Part shown: one piece after another, positions 52,838 to 64,000 of the stretch
Position numbering within the stretch: the stretch's first letter is position 1
Layout: each line of letters begins with the position of its first letter
Assembly (NCBI GenBank): GCA_018136815.1
Contig: CM030931.1
Location: forward strand, 4,718,148 to 4,782,147
Reading direction: 5' to 3'
DNA length: 64,000 bases
Source of the DNA: Isochrysis galbana
Taxonomy: Eukaryota; Haptophyta; Isochrysidales; Isochrysidaceae
Notes under the pieces: model-generated
Told to the model about the DNA's origin: nothing
What the model saw: only the letters and a program-made list of their open reading frames with translations
Database searches by the model: none
Position numbers and translations under genes: made by a program

Positions 52838-55813
52838 GGTATGGGATATCAGCAAAAATAACCGGGGTCTTCCGGCAAAACTTTCGAAATATACCCGATT
52901 TCAGGCCTTTGACTCTGACTGACGGCCGTGCGGAAATATATTTCAGCCCCCCTCCGGTATTTTCACCAACGGCCTTCACGCTTCATGCGCGCCTCTCGCA
53001 GCAAAACACGAAACCATGGGCATCGCCAGCTGACCCGGACCAAAGATCTTGGTTCTTTCTATGTGCATATGCATATGCACAGCAATACATTTTCACTATA
53101 TTTTCATGGACTTGAATGAACGTGTACGTAAGTATCATCTTGGACGCCTGCAAACAGAGTGACCTTGAGGCCATCTGCAAAATTTCAGACCCCGTCGACG
53201 TCGTGTGTCACATCCTTGACAACAACCTGAATTTAAAAAAACATCTGAAGATTCAGGCTACTACCGCTCTCTACGCACAGCCTTGGGAGGAGAATGCCCG
53301 CGGCTGACCGCTGACCAACATTTTCGACACCCTGGACACTCTAGCCCGGCATCCCAGCACGCCAAAAGAAGCTCACGGAAAAGCAATCGTAGACATACTC
53401 TTTATCTCTTTATACACCCCGGCGGTTCCTGCCCTAAGGCACTGCAGCAATACTATACATGCGCTAGCGTGGAGCGTGGAGATACATCATAACAGACTTC
53501 TAACGAATTCACTATCACTATGACGACGCAACCTTCTCGGAAGAGTCGATCTTAATAAGGACCATAGAGGACCATAGAAAGATTTACGAAACTATGCTGC
53601 GCGCTCATGCGCTCATCGCTTATCTTCACCAACTCGACGGACACGTCGAGAACCGCTCAGGCGGGAATGGGGAGACAGCCCAAGAAAAGAGTCGATCTGG
53701 GCGACTTTCGCCCACTTTAAATTTTAAATTTTTAACAAATTTGTATGGGTCGCGGCGCGGCAAAGGAACGGGACTAGCGCTCACTCAAGACAGGACTCCC
53801 TGCCGCGGCAAGCGGCCAAGCACCCTTCCCCCTTATGCCACCCAGCTCTTCACTAGCTTTCTTCCTTCCTGCGCTAGCTGGAGCGCCCCTCCCTCCACAC
53901 TCAGAGAGCCCCCACGCCAGGATCCTGTTCTGGTCTCGCAGGCAAGGGGGCCTAATGGGAGGGAGAGGAGCAACTCCTCAGAGAGGAGCTGTGGGGAAGG
54001 AGATGTCTGAGTGGGGGCGCTATACCCTTGCGCTAGGCATGGGCAGCGACGCCGCCTCAAGACATGTCGTCCCTCTTGTCTTGAGTCGAAATTATTGGTG
54101 CTTGAATAAACAGAGAGAGGACGAGGGGGTTTGTGCTTCTTGGGTTGGTTGTAGTTGGAAGAGGGAGTGGGAGAGGGAGTCAAGTATTGGAAGAGGGCTC
54201 AAAGGGCACTGAGTTGTAGGTACTTGTGGCCCACAAGAGTGGGGTGAAAACGATACGTGTATCAACATGGGTCTTGAGTTGAATTTTTTGGTGCTTGAAA
54301 CAGAGGGTGAGGGGGTTCGTGCTGTTTGGGTTGGTTGTGGTATGAAGGGGGAGTGGGAGAGGGAGTCTAGTAGTGTTGAAAGAGGGCCCAAGGCAAGGCA
54401 CTGAGCTGTAGATACTTGTGCCCCACAAGAGTGGAGTGAAGACAACAAGTGTGTCAACCATGTTGGGAAACAGAGGCATGGGGCATGGGGTGCTCTCCAT
54501 GGAAGATTGATGGTTGTGAAGTGCCCTCCCATGTTGGGTGCACTGATGGTAGAGGTTTCCACCATGGGGAGGGCAGCTGAGCTGCCCTCCCACATGAGGT
54601 GCTCTTGGGTCCCCCCTTCCCGCCTCTTGCGATGGGCATCCCCTTCTTGGGTGTCCTATCGGGGGGGGTGTTGCGGTCGGGGGGAGAGCCGCCCTTTAGG
54701 CTTCCCAAAGAGAGGCCCTCTCTCTTTACTTTCCCGCCTTCGCGTGTTTTGGTTCCTCCCTTCGGGTTGAATCCTCTCCGTCCGATCGGGATCCTCCGAT
54801 CCCGATCTCCCTCTCCCTCTCTTTCCCCGTGTGTTAGGATAGGGGTGATCGCTCTCGATCCCCCTCCCTTGTTTTCTCATGTGTGCGCCTCCTTTCTTTC
54901 CTTGCGCGCGCCCCGTGTGTTTCCCGCGTTTTCTCTTGTCCCAGAGTTCCGAGAGTCGCGCCCATGGCCGCACTCCCTGGGGCTCTGGGCGAGCTCTCTC
55001 GACCACCGTCGCCCCAGGCTCGTGTGAGCGGTGTTCCTGCCGGTGCCATGCCTCCCTCCAGCCCCAGTGCTCCCCGTGCTCAGCCCTCTGTGAGCACGGT
55101 CGCCCCTGGAGAGCCCCATCCCTGGTCTCAACAATCTTTAGAGTCCCAATCCACATCCACAGCCACAGCCACTCTACTCCGCCAGTCACAGACATACAAC
55201 AATGCGCCGCGAGTCTGACGAATTGGGCAGACCCTTAGCCCTTAGAATTTAAAACAGATGTTTGACCGCCATCGCGTGCCCTCCCCTCTCCCGAACCAAC
55301 TACTCGATAAAAAGTTAGTTGACCAAATACAATGACCTTGGGCTGAGAAAACTTACATGAGCACTCTGGAATAAAACGGCTCAACAAACCCCTCCCTCGC
55401 GGTGAAGAACAATGTCGCGATCGCTCATCATGGATTATGCGCGAGGGAAAAAATTGGAACAAAGCATAAAGCGCAAAATTACTCAAACGAGAGGTTTGAA
55501 CTAATGTTAAAGTGAAACCAGCTCGCTAAGGCCAACGGAGAGTCGGTGAGAGAACGCACTTTCCGCGGAGGGCGTTGTCCGAGGCTAAGCGCGAGCCTCT
55601 AAGAGCAAAGGCGTCTAGAACGCCCGATAGCGCCCAGACCCGAAAACGCCGAATTTCGAGTTGCTACGACGTGTGACGCATCCTCTTGAGGGTAGGGTGA
55701 GACGCCGTGACGCTGCTAGCTAGCGGATTGTACAACGTCGCCGTCCACCGTATAGGGATTTGGCCGCAAGATGAGACCCGTGCAGCCGACCACTCCCACT
55801 AGCGTTACACACA
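52838..55813. other. Intergenic, with a decayed E-like stretch
   Basis: 54092-54700 (minus sense) resembles the middle of the E element in altered form: the repeated order is a GGTGC-CACTGATGGTAGAGG motif, then CCACCATGG, then GGGCATCCCCTT. It contains internal near-duplicates (54130-54240 vs 54280-54430). The short ORFs here are not taken as genes. 52960-53600 and 55200-55800 show nothing recognisable. Confidence 0.45.
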
Positions 55814-57706
55814 CTAAGTCCCCCCCTTGAGGGGGTAAGCATACGGGTAGCCACACGCGCCTGCATCGAACAGCATGCGCACAAGCTTATTAGCCTCGGA
55901 CGTGCCCTTCTCAGCCTCGCGGGCGGCCACCAAGGCCGTCCTCCCGTTGGTGTCGACATTGTTGACGTCGGCATCGAACTCAATCAGATGCCTCAACGAC
56001 TCTTCCACAGAGCGAAAATCCAAACGATTGTCGCGGAGCCTGGCGCTGCAGCACATGATGATGGGAGAGATGCGATTGGAATTCACGGCATTCACGTTGG
56101 CACCCGCCTTCAGAAGAATGTGCACCATTTCGACGGCGCCATTCCCCGCGGCATGCATGAGTGGGTTGTAATCGTTCAGGAGCCCAAGGTTGGGGCTGGC
56201 ATCGTACTTGATGAGGATGCGCAGGGTCTCCACGCGGTTCGTGTAGTTTAGGCTCTTGTTTGCGGAACTGGCGAGAACGACGGGCGAGAGTCCAGCCGGG
56301 CTCGTTGCATTAGAGTCGGCTCCGGCCCGAAGAAGGAGACGAACGCAGTCACACTCCCCATCCTTCGCTGCATACATCAACGGCGTGAGCCGGGCGCTGT
56401 CGCGGCCCGTGGCGTGGACGTCTGCCTTCGCCTCAAGCAGCACGCGTACCATGTCGACCCGAATGAACGTTGAGGAATCGCTCTTCCCGCCCCTATCTGG
56501 ACGGATCAGCGCCTTAAGTCGGTCACAGTCGCGGCCCAACGCCTGTATGCCTGCCCGCTCCAGCTCGGTTCCCACACGGTGCTCAATATCTTTGGGAGAG
56601 CAGCACGCCTGAGCGAGTGCAGGAATTCGTGGCACATTTGAATTTACATCGGCATTGGCGGCGATCAGAAGCTTCACCATTGCCAGATTATTGGCAACCC
56701 CGAGCGGGGAGGTTCCGCCACCTGTGCCATCAATGCGGGCGCCAGCGGCCAGAAGAAGCTTGACGCACTCCACGTGCCCGCTTATGACAGCACACTCGAG
56801 TGCGGAGAGCGCGCCAACAGAACTTATGAAATGGCCAGCGTCTATCTCGGCATTTAAGTCGAGGAGTGCCTGCAAGCACTGTGCGCGCCCTTCATAGGCC
56901 GCGAGATGCAGCAACGCTCCTGTCTTGATGTTGGTCGGAGCGGTGGCCCAATCCTTGCAAAGAGCACGGATGCATTCAGCGTGGCCGTGAACGAATGCGA
57001 GATGCAGCGCGGCTGACAACTGAGTTTGAGGGATGCCTCTTTGGCGATTGCCCCTCTCATGCGTCTTCTTGGCCTTCATACGGGCGTCCGCCTGAAGTAT
57101 AGCGCGCAGGCATCCGGTGCGACCGAATCTCGCGGCCGCGAGCAGCGACGTGAGCTCCCAGTTGTGCGCGTACATCACCACTGCGGGCACGTCGACCTGC
57201 TCCTTTACAAAGAGTTTCGTCCATGTGTCCCAGTCGGTAGGACCGTCGATCTCGAATCTGTCAAAAAGCGCACGGAGGGCCGTTTCCTGTCCGAGAGCAG
57301 AGAGGATGATGAACATGCTTTGATCGAGGCGTGGTAGCGTAAAGGGTGGCGATCGGCCAAAGGACAGCGTTAGCCGGCAGTCTTGTACGATTCGCACGAG
57401 CAGGTTGAAGCTGTCTTGGTGTGTGGATCCCCGCTTGATGCCTTCCACGAGAGCACATTGCATGAGGTCGAGAGGAGTTGACCGAACGCGGTGCCTCATC
57501 CAGACGCAGTCACGGTCAATCTCGCTCAGTGCACGGCATGTGATGCTCAGCCGGCCAGCCTCGCGGAGGCTGATGTTTGCAAAAATGACACCCAGCTCAT
57601 CCTTGGTCAGCTTGAGGAAATCTGTATCGTATATGGGCGCTGGCGCTCAGTGTGTGTGTGGTCAGAGGGAGAGTTTGGGCAGGCGGGCACGCGGGCGGGC
57701 GGCCAT
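55814..57706 (-). CDS. F-box and ankyrin-repeat protein
   Basis: Likely substrate receptor of an SCF ubiquitin ligase: the F-box would bind SKP1 and the ankyrin repeats a target. The main exon 55814-57621 is open for 602 codons. It begins with an F-box, FLKLTKDELGVIFANISLRE through CRALSEIDRDCVWMRHR. The first in-frame ATG lies after this, at 57499, which would lose the F-box. A 16-nt first exon at 57691-57706 (MAARP plus one base) joins in phase across a 69-nt intron and restores it, giving about 607 aa; this exon is inferred. Ankyrin repeats run from about residue 150 to the end, with clear copies at GALLHLAAYEGRAQCLQALL, ALECAVISGHVECVKLLLAAG, TPLMYAAKDGECDCVRLLLRAG and NPLMHAAGNGAVEMVHILLKAG. 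Some repeats are separated by unusual insertions of 20-40 residues. Confidence 0.85.
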
Positions 57707-58660
57707 TGAGAGAAGTGGTCGACGGGCAGGGGTGGGAGTTGGGAGCAAGAGCGAGGGAAAGAACTGAAGTGGGGTGGCACAAGCAAGATCACAGGCGCAG
57801 AGTAGGGGAATGAGCGAGGAGGATGAAGGGCATGCGCGCAAGGGGCGAGAGGGTTGGAGGGGGAGGTGGGTCGAAAGGTTTGGCGGGGGAGAGGTCGAGG
57901 GTGAGGGCAAGGGAGGAAAAGTGGGAAGACCCTGTGGGCAGCGATGATGATTGACCATCGCGAAGAGGGTGGGGAGGAAGGGAGGGAGGGAGAGAAAGAG
58001 CGTTGGGCGTGGAGGGCGTGCGAGGGCGGGGCCGGCGGAAGAGAGAGAGAGAAGGTAGGGGGCAGAAACGAGGAGAGAGTGAAGGTGCGGGCATAGCGGG
58101 TGAGGTGGTGCATCCTCGAGTGGTGGGGGGCCAGCGTGGGGCGCAGCGCACAGGACATCTCTCGCTCGCCCGACGGAATTCCGGGGTGGGTGGGGGAGGC
58201 AGAGAAAGAGAGGGCGGACAGACAAGAGAGGGGGGGGGGGGGGGGGGGGAAGGCGCGGGAGGGAGGGAGGGAGGGAGGGGGGAAGATGGAGAGAGGGGGG
58301 GGGGGGGGGGGGGAGGGAGAGAGAGGGGGGGGGAGAGAGAGAGGGAGAGGGAGGGCCGCTGGGGAGAAGGGCGGGGGGGGGTGGAGTCCCGGCATGGACA
58401 GAGGCTTCTCTCCCAAAGTTTTGAAGTTTACAAAAGTTCCCTTTCCCCCTCCCCCCCCCTCCCCCCTTTTCTTGCACGCGTCGTTTCCTCTTTTCGCGCC
58501 TCTGCCCCCAACAAGGGGTCCGGGGGTCTGGGGCGGAACCGAGGCAAATACTAGCATCATAATGATAATCAAAAGTGTAGAGGGTTTTTGCAGGACTCAA
58601 GAAGGTCCCAACAAGAGGCCCCCTCAATAGCACCTGGGCGCTGTTGGGCCTCTACTTTAT
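57707..58660. other. Purine-rich low-complexity region
   Basis: The plus strand is a nearly continuous G/GA-rich tract with G-runs at 58230-58250 and 58288-58312. Long minus-strand frames here (57607-58633) are Pro/Ser/Leu filler. It is adjacent to the 5' end of the F-box gene and may hold its promoter. Confidence 0.5.
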
Positions 58661-58679
58661 TGGGGCTTCGTTGCAAAAG

Positions 58680-59168
58680 GTGTGAACCGCTCCGTCCGTT
58701 TCTAGTCGCCCTTGTTTCACGTTTCCGTGTGCGCGCCTCTCTCGGAGCCTGGCGTAGCCTAGGTTCGTTATTTGTTGGTCCTAACGCTTGGCCGTTCTGC
58801 CGCTCCACCTCGAGAAAACAAGGAGGCGAACTGGGGATGGTGGTGGGTGAGTTCGTTAGTTATACGGAGAGGGTGTACTGGCGCGGGCGGGCGGGCGCGT
58901 GAGTGGGAGGGAAAAGGGGAGCGTGCCCCCCCCTGCGCGGGCGCCGGGGTTTTCTTTTCCCCGGCACACTGCGCCCTTTAGCTACTCCGTCGCGGTTCAC
59001 TTACGCTAAACGAAATCCTGCTTATTTTGAACCGCTCCGTCCGTGTCGCCCTTGTTTCACGTTTCCGTGTGTGCGCATCTCTCGGAGTATCTGGAGCCTG
59101 GCGTGCTGGCGTGGCCTAGGTTAGTTATTTGTTGGTCCTAACGCCTAACGCTTGGCCGTTCTGCCGTT
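58680..59168 (+). repeat. Direct repeat pair, about 125-140 bp
   Basis: 58682-58804 recurs at 59028-59166: GAACCGCTCCGTCCG, CGCCCTTGTTTCACGTTTCC, CTCTCGGAG, TATTTGTTGGTCCTAACG and CTTGGCCGTTCTGCCG in the same order, with small indels. A 20-bp tandem (CCGTCCGGGCTCGTGTAC twice) follows at 59195-59240. No gene is seen from 58661 to 60473. Confidence 0.65.
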
Positions 59169-59767
59169 GCGCGGAGGCTCCTTATTGGTTATTGGAGCTC
59201 TGAGCCGTCCGGGCTCGTGTACCAGCCGTCCGGGCTCGTGTACACCGATCTGCGCGGGCTAATGTGAAGGGTATGGTTGCTCCGGAGGTGTGAGGTGTGT
59301 AAGTGTGCGGTTAATTATTGGGAAGAAAAAATCAGTTGTCAGTTGGTGCGTGGCCTTCTTTGGAAAGTCTTTGGGGGGAAGTCTTATAGAATGCGCTATT
59401 GCGCTACTACTAACCCGTGAGCCGTGAGGAGACGGGGCATCCGCGGGGCTCTTGCTGCGAGAAAGATGAGCTACCGCCTCTAGGCTCCAGGCCTCAGTCC
59501 TCAGGTACGGGAGGGCTGGGTCCACGCGGGGAGGAGCTCTTCGAAACTGGCGCTGGCCCGCTGGCCCCTGCCCCAATCGCGTCCGCAGTACGGAGTTGCT
59601 GTGCCACTGTGTAGCGCGGGAGTAGATGCGCGCCACATCCGAGTCTCAGCGACCTCGGGCCTGAAGTTGCTGCTCCGTGCCCCCGGCATCCGCCAGGTCC
59701 GTGGCGCCGTGGCGCCGCCGATGCGGAAACTATGGGCGCCCACCTCGGTGGGTGCGATGTGTGGAGG

Positions 59768-59930
59768 CAGGGCATGCCAGGAGGGTGGGTGGTTCCTCCC
59801 CCACAGCAGGGGAGGAGTGGAGAGAGGGGTGAGCTCGTGCCCCCCTCGGCCCCCGGGCGAACTAAGTATAAACTTAGTAGGGGGACAGTAAAAAAAATAT
59901 TCTTGAAGATGAGGGGGGGGGGACAGTAAA
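59768..59930 (+). repeat. Repeat C copy 3, terminal fragment
   Basis: It matches the last 120 bases of copy 2 (GGTGGTTCCTCCCCCA through the palindrome AACTAAGTATAAACTTAGT at 59860-59878), then A-run plus TATTCTTGAAGATG. It is cut at its 5' side, as expected for a truncated retrocopy. Confidence 0.55.
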
Positions 59931-60473
59931 AGTTATACCCGATTATTTGATGCAGGGGTGTCGTAGGGGTGTGTTGGGCAAAAAAAAAAGACGCCGAGGT
60001 TTCGGCCTCTCAGTTCACAGGTACAACCTCGGTACCACCTATTGAGAACCAGGGCCCCAAGGTAGCTAGTAGCTAGCGCACATGGGACATGGGCCTCAAC
60101 CAGGGCACGGCACTTGTTACGACTATTAAGAAGTCGTTGTTTTTTCAACCCCGGAAACCGAAAAGCTTAAGGACCGAAAGGAGAAGGGAGGTGGGAAGCC
60201 AAAGATAGATAGAAGGGCGATGGAGCTGGACAGGTAGCAAGTGCCGTGCCCTGTATAGGCGTCAGCCCCGAATGTTTAGATACTACTACTTTTACCACAT
60301 TTTTTTACTGGAAGACATTGTGCATAGTGTGGAAGACGGCGAAGCTTCGGAAGCCACCGAACATATCGGTAGGTCAGCTGGCTCACTTGCGACTTCCGTC
60401 GAGTGGACACAATCAATGTCAGGGCTCCCGTGTGCGTCATCGCCATCTCAGATTTGCCTCATCCCATGTGTAC

Positions 60474-61895
60474 TCAGAATTTGATCTTGTACTCGCTCTT
60501 TCCGCTAGCCTTCTTGCCACTCTTGACCGATTGTTTTCTGAGCATCAGCCCCCCCGATGGAGCATGCCCCTCCCCTGTCTTGTCTAGTGAGATTGGCGGC
60601 GCAATCTCTTCGTCCGAATCACTGTCCGCACCAGCCGCGCGCCGCCTTTTCCGAGGCTTCTTTTTTTGCTTTTTTGCAGGCCGATACTCGTCGTCGTCAT
60701 CTTCCTCATGCTTGGGCCCACTCTTAGCAAGGAACGGTAACAGTGCAGCACGGAAGTCGGCATTACTTAGAGCTGGCGCGTTGTCTCCATCGGATTCATC
60801 CCCACTCTTGGCGTCCTCGTCCAAACTATTGTCATGGGCTTCAGTGTTGCCAAGGTGTGCTTGTTCTGGAAAGGGCAAGTTCATCGCCGAAGCTTTGCGC
60901 GCAGCTGCCACATCGTCCGCATGGCTCGTTTTGAGGATTGTAGTCGTCAAGAGTGTGGAAAACCTGGGACCTTCCATTGCCTGTGCCTCTGGAGGCTCGG
61001 CGCTCAATGCTGGTGCTTCAACGCCTGAATTGGTTGTCGGAGGCGATGCAATGGGCTTCGGGACAATCAACAACGTCGAGCAATCGGAGAGACGCACCCG
61101 CGATCCTGATGTCAGTGCGACCGGTTTATTTGGCAGCAGCCGCTTCCACCCCGTCGTCGGTGAGCTCTCAACGAAGGTGCCCTTGGCGGAGCCTAAATCC
61201 ACAATGTACAACAAAGTGTTGGAGCTCTTGCCGTCTTGTGCATGGACAAGAGCAGCGTGTTGGCGCGACACCGACTCATGTGGGATAGTTATGTCGGCCT
61301 GCTGCGCACTCCGCCCCAGGATAAGTGCTTTCTTCCCACCGATATTTATAGACTGCAGCCTCTGGTCTCCACGGAAAAGTTCGATGTAAACGGGCGAAGA
61401 AGGCAAGACTGACCAAGAAGGTGGCTGCCACCTAGGCAGCTCTGTAGGAGGGGCTGGCAAGACAGGTGCCGCCGGCGCCACAGAAGAGCTGGGAATGCTC
61501 GAAGCAGTCGTCACGGCCACAGCCAGCCCTCTTACCACGAAGGAGTACGGTGGCGCATCACTCAGCGTGATGGTCGCACCCTCGACCAGCAGGACTGGAT
61601 CGTTGGGCTTGATGCGTACGCCATCAATAAAGGTTCCACGGAGGCTCTTGAGGTCGATGACGTACAACTTATCCCCGCGGGGAACCAATGCTGCGTGCTG
61701 GCGCGACACTGCCTCGTCGTCTGTTACCAGAACGTCTGCGACGCCCGGCTGCCTGCCGATAACAAAGCAGCGTCGGCCACCACCTGCGGGCAGCTCATGC
61801 CGCCGGAGCACCTGCTCTCCTCTACATACCTCAAGGGCGAGAGTCTGGTGTGTGGTCTCGGTCGCCCAACCGGGCGGAGGGAATTTAACTGTCAT
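60474..61895 (-). CDS. Double FHA-domain protein, NIPP1-like
   Basis: A phosphothreonine-binding nuclear protein by inference. 473 aa, one exon. FHA1 (about 25-125): VIGRQPGVADVLV, SRQHAAL at 64-70 and DLKSLRGTFIDG. FHA2 (about 168-280): LILGRSAQQADITI, SRQHAAL at 210-216 and VDLGSAKGTFVE. Both keep the Gly-Arg and Ser-Arg-x-His residues that contact phosphothreonine. The motif style and spacing resemble NIPP1/PPP1R8, which has only one FHA domain. The C-terminal 190 residues are acidic, with a Lys/Arg cluster (KKQKKKPRKRRR, a likely nuclear localisation signal) and a basic end. No RVxF-type PP1-docking motif was seen. It is transcribed divergently from SCC3. Confidence 0.85.
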   Translation of the reverse strand: MTVKFPPPGWATETTHQTLALEVCRGEQVLRRHELPAGGGRRCFVIGRQPGVADVLVTDDEAVSRQHAALVPRGDKLYVIDLKSLRGTFIDGVRIKPNDPVLLVEGATITLSDAPPYSFVVRGLAVAVTTASSIPSSSVAPAAPVLPAPPTELPRWQPPSWSVLPSSPVYIELFRGDQRLQSINIGGKKALILGRSAQQADITIPHESVSRQHAALVHAQDGKSSNTLLYIVDLGSAKGTFVESSPTTGWKRLLPNKPVALTSGSRVRLSDCSTLLIVPKPIASPPTTNSGVEAPALSAEPPEAQAMEGPRFSTLLTTTILKTSHADDVAAARKASAMNLPFPEQAHLGNTEAHDNSLDEDAKSGDESDGDNAPALSNADFRAALLPFLAKSGPKHEEDDDDEYRPAKKQKKKPRKRRRAAGADSDSDEEIAPPISLDKTGEGHAPSGGLMLRKQSVKSGKKASGKSEYKIKF

Positions 61896-62193
61896 GCGCC
61901 GCCCGCGTGTGCTCTCCCCCTCCCGCCGCCCCTCCCGTGATCTCGTTCCCTATTTCCCGAGTCGGGGATCGCGCGGCGCGCGCGCGCCCTCGACCTGTCG
62001 AGAGGGAAGGAGCGAGGGTCGAGGGACGAGGGATGGGGGGGGGGGGGGGAGCGGCGGGGGGAGGGAGGGGGGGGGGGGGGGGGAGCCCCGCGCGAAGTGG
62101 CGCCAAAACTCGCTCCTCCCCGCCCCGCCCCCTCCCCGCCCGCCCGAGCCCTCTCCGCTCTCGCTCTGCACCGGCCAACCACCACCCTTTCCC
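61896..62193. promoter_or_regulatory. Shared divergent promoter region FHA gene/SCC3
   Basis: 298 bp between the start codons, with G-runs at 62035-62050 and 62067-62083 and CCTCCCCGCCC boxes near 62115-62145. The promoter role is inferred from head-to-head spacing; no TATA box is seen. Confidence 0.45.
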
Positions 62194-64000
62194 ATGAGCC
62201 GGCGCGACCTGGACGGCCTTGAGAGTGGCAACGTCATCGAAGGTGGACGAGGCTCGCGACGCCGGTCCGGGCCCGACCGGCTCAGGTGACGGCTACAACA
62301 CCACGCGGTGGTGCATTGCGAGCTCACCTGTGGCGTTGCGGCGGGTGACGTGCACCCAATGCACAGCTGGCGGCCCAGGCCTCACACGAGCCCTCACCAT
62401 CGTGTGCGCAGCATTGACCACAGCACAAGTCGACCCGGCGATGCGGCCGACGAAGGGAAGGAATCGTCCGTCCGGGCTGCCACTAGTAAGAAGAGTACCA
62501 GTTCAAAGCGTTCTTTGTCCGCTCGCTCATCCACAGGAGGTCCCGCTTCCAAGTCTTCCATCGCGAAACCATCGCGCGGCAGACTACCGTCCGGAGAATC
62601 CAAGGTAGTTTAATTTCTTCTACATTTTCCCAGGCCAGGCTGGGCACGCCGTGTTCGCCTCCTCACAGCGTCTTAGGCATTGTGTTGCAAAGTTGCATAC
62701 TCCCGCCATGACAAAGCGTGGCCCTTCACAGCAGGCTCTGATAACATCAATTCGAACCCCGCCTTTGCACACAGAGACCCTCCGATTCATCCAGGCGTAG
62801 GGACGTTTTTGAGCCGCCACAACCGACAGGTGCGAAGCCCCGATTTGTGGGCCAGCTGTCGATTTGTGTTCTGTGCTGGCTGGCTCTTGTGCCACAGCTC
62901 ACAAATGCCCGGCTTGTTTTTTTGCAGTGGATGGCAACGAGACATCCGAGGAGTTCGACCTGAAGCCACGACGGCTGGAGGAATGTTTTGTGGACGACAC
63001 GATGCTGGTGTCAATCTCCCTGGATGCATGGCTTCAAAGATACAGGTCTGTGGTTTGGCCTCTAGGCACCATCCAACTTAGCATACCTATTTGTGAAGAA
63101 CCAGTAGGGGAGGGCGTGGATCTCACATTCTACGTTGTCTGGGCCTCGCAGCACGGATGCAACAATTGCGATCCTCGAGCTTGTCAATTCGCTCATACAT
63201 GCCAGTGGTCTGCGTAGTGTGGCTCTCAGTGTGACAGACGCTGACGTCGATGACGAGGATGAAGTCCTAGAAGCTATTATCACTGATGCGGCTTGCGAAA
63301 GGATGGTCGAGCTGGCCCGGGATGCGGGTACTTACCTCGAGCCATATCCGCTCGCTGACAAGAAAGTTGGTAAGAAACATAGACAAGGATTGAATGGAAT
63401 GTGGCGCAACCTTGTCGACAAAATCAAACACGAAGTGGCTTACGACAACATCCTGTTGCCTTGGTGTATCGAATGGCTGTGCATCATGTGCTCCTCGGCG
63501 CACCGAGGCCTACGTCATACCGGGACAGAGGTCGCAATGACTCTCATGACCCGGCTCACCGAGCTGCTCATCGAGGTAGAGGCTGAGGCTGTGGCAAAGG
63601 AACGGCAGCAGGCATATCGAGGAAGTAAGAAAGAAGGCTCTGGTATGGCCGCCTTGGTGCAAGAGGAAGTTGAGCGCCTCAAGGCCCAAGCAACAGCGCT
63701 CCAAGAGCTCTTGCAAACCGTCTTCAAGGGCGTCTTCATCGAGCGCTATCGTGACTCATGTGAGGACATCCGTGTCTGCTGCTTGATTGGTCTTGGCCGT
63801 GCCATCGGTCTGCACCATGGGGTTTTCCTCCATGACACCTACCTCAAATATCTCGGCTGGATGCTCAACAATACATCTGCACACGTGCGTGCAACAGCTG
63901 TGAGTCAACTACATCATGTCTACAAGACGCACGGTACGGCACATACACAACGGTTGCACAATTTCACACAGCGCTTCGAGGCCCGGCTGGTGGAAATGAC
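62194..64000 (+). CDS. SCC3: Cohesin subunit SCC3/STAG, 5' part
   Basis: Binds the SCC1 kleisin of cohesin and supports sister-chromatid cohesion and DNA loading. The gene runs past the window end. Exons: 62194-62285 (MSRRDLDGLESGNVIEGG), a second from 62412 (SIDHSTSRPGDAADEGKE), 62928-63045 (DGNETSEEFDLKPRR through LQRY), and 63152 onward. The end of exon 2 is uncertain: the donor at 62486 (GTAAGA) is the only one found that keeps frame into exon 3, although open Ser/Lys-rich sequence continues to 62604. Exon 4 is diagnostic: ILELVNSLIHASG, MWRNLVDKIKHEVAYDN, RGLRHTGTEVAMTLMTRL, then VFKGVFIERYRDSCEDIR and FLHDTYLKYLGWMLNNTSAHVR, matching the STAG domain order. The N-terminus is low complexity and basic. 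Confidence 0.9.

Noticed and set aside
57607-58633. Two long minus-strand frames (321 and 323 codons)
   Set aside because: Pro/Ser/Leu-only translation of a purine-rich tract; no domain, and the two overlap in different frames.

Overview
The window looks like nuclear DNA of a GC-rich eukaryotic alga with a plastid of secondary origin. Genes are spliced, with GT-AG introns of about 70-440 nt. The set includes core eukaryotic proteins: the FACT subunit SSRP1, UBA3, cohesin SCC3/STAG, a WIPI3/WDR45B-type PROPPIN and a TM2-domain protein. Two proteins begin with a signal peptide followed by a basic stretch, as expected for import into a complex plastid, and one carries the repeated VPxGxxPGxxF-type motif. 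A haptophyte is my best guess, but this is inference; no rRNA or organelle marker is present.

Layout. 0-9.6 kb: an orphan Ser-rich membrane protein, a block of dispersed repeats, and the 8-exon PROPPIN gene (minus). 9.6-19.7 kb: repeats, a 5-exon TM2 gene, a plastid-type VPxG protein, and more repeats. 19.7-31 kb: an intronless mitochondrial AcnB-type aconitase, repeats, and a secretory or plastid methyltransferase. 31-36.5 kb (minus): a macro-like/SIR2 NADase-type protein and an ACP6-like histidine acid phosphatase. 37.4-39.7 kb: a TIR element resembling a collapsed PIF/Harbinger transposon, whose right TIR runs into the 5' end of an RNA m5U methyltransferase gene. 42-43.4 kb: an orphan Ser-rich protein. 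45.7-50.3 kb: the divergent pair SSRP1/UBA3. 50.9-52.8 kb: a LINE-like ORF1-only element with a 19-bp target-site duplication. 55.8-57.7 kb: an F-box/ankyrin protein. 60.5-64 kb: the divergent pair double-FHA protein/SCC3, with SCC3 running off the window end.

Two dispersed repeat subfamilies (called A and C here) form about a tenth of the window. In the two best copies of the LINE-like ORF1 element (called E), the same A/C sequence lies downstream of the ORF in the same relative orientation. I therefore read most A/C copies as 5'-truncated 3' ends of E-type elements. Other repeats are B (a recent 0.63-kb duplicate), D (four hairpins after pyrimidine-rich DNA) and F (two hairpins with a paired substitution).

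The strongest candidate for an undescribed system is the macro-like plus SIR2 gene at 31495-33779. It has the architecture of bacterial anti-phage NAD-depleting SIR2 proteins and keeps the catalytic Asn and His, but sits in a spliced eukaryotic gene. Intron positions were worked out by eye from homology, reading phase and splice consensus; I had no transcript data.
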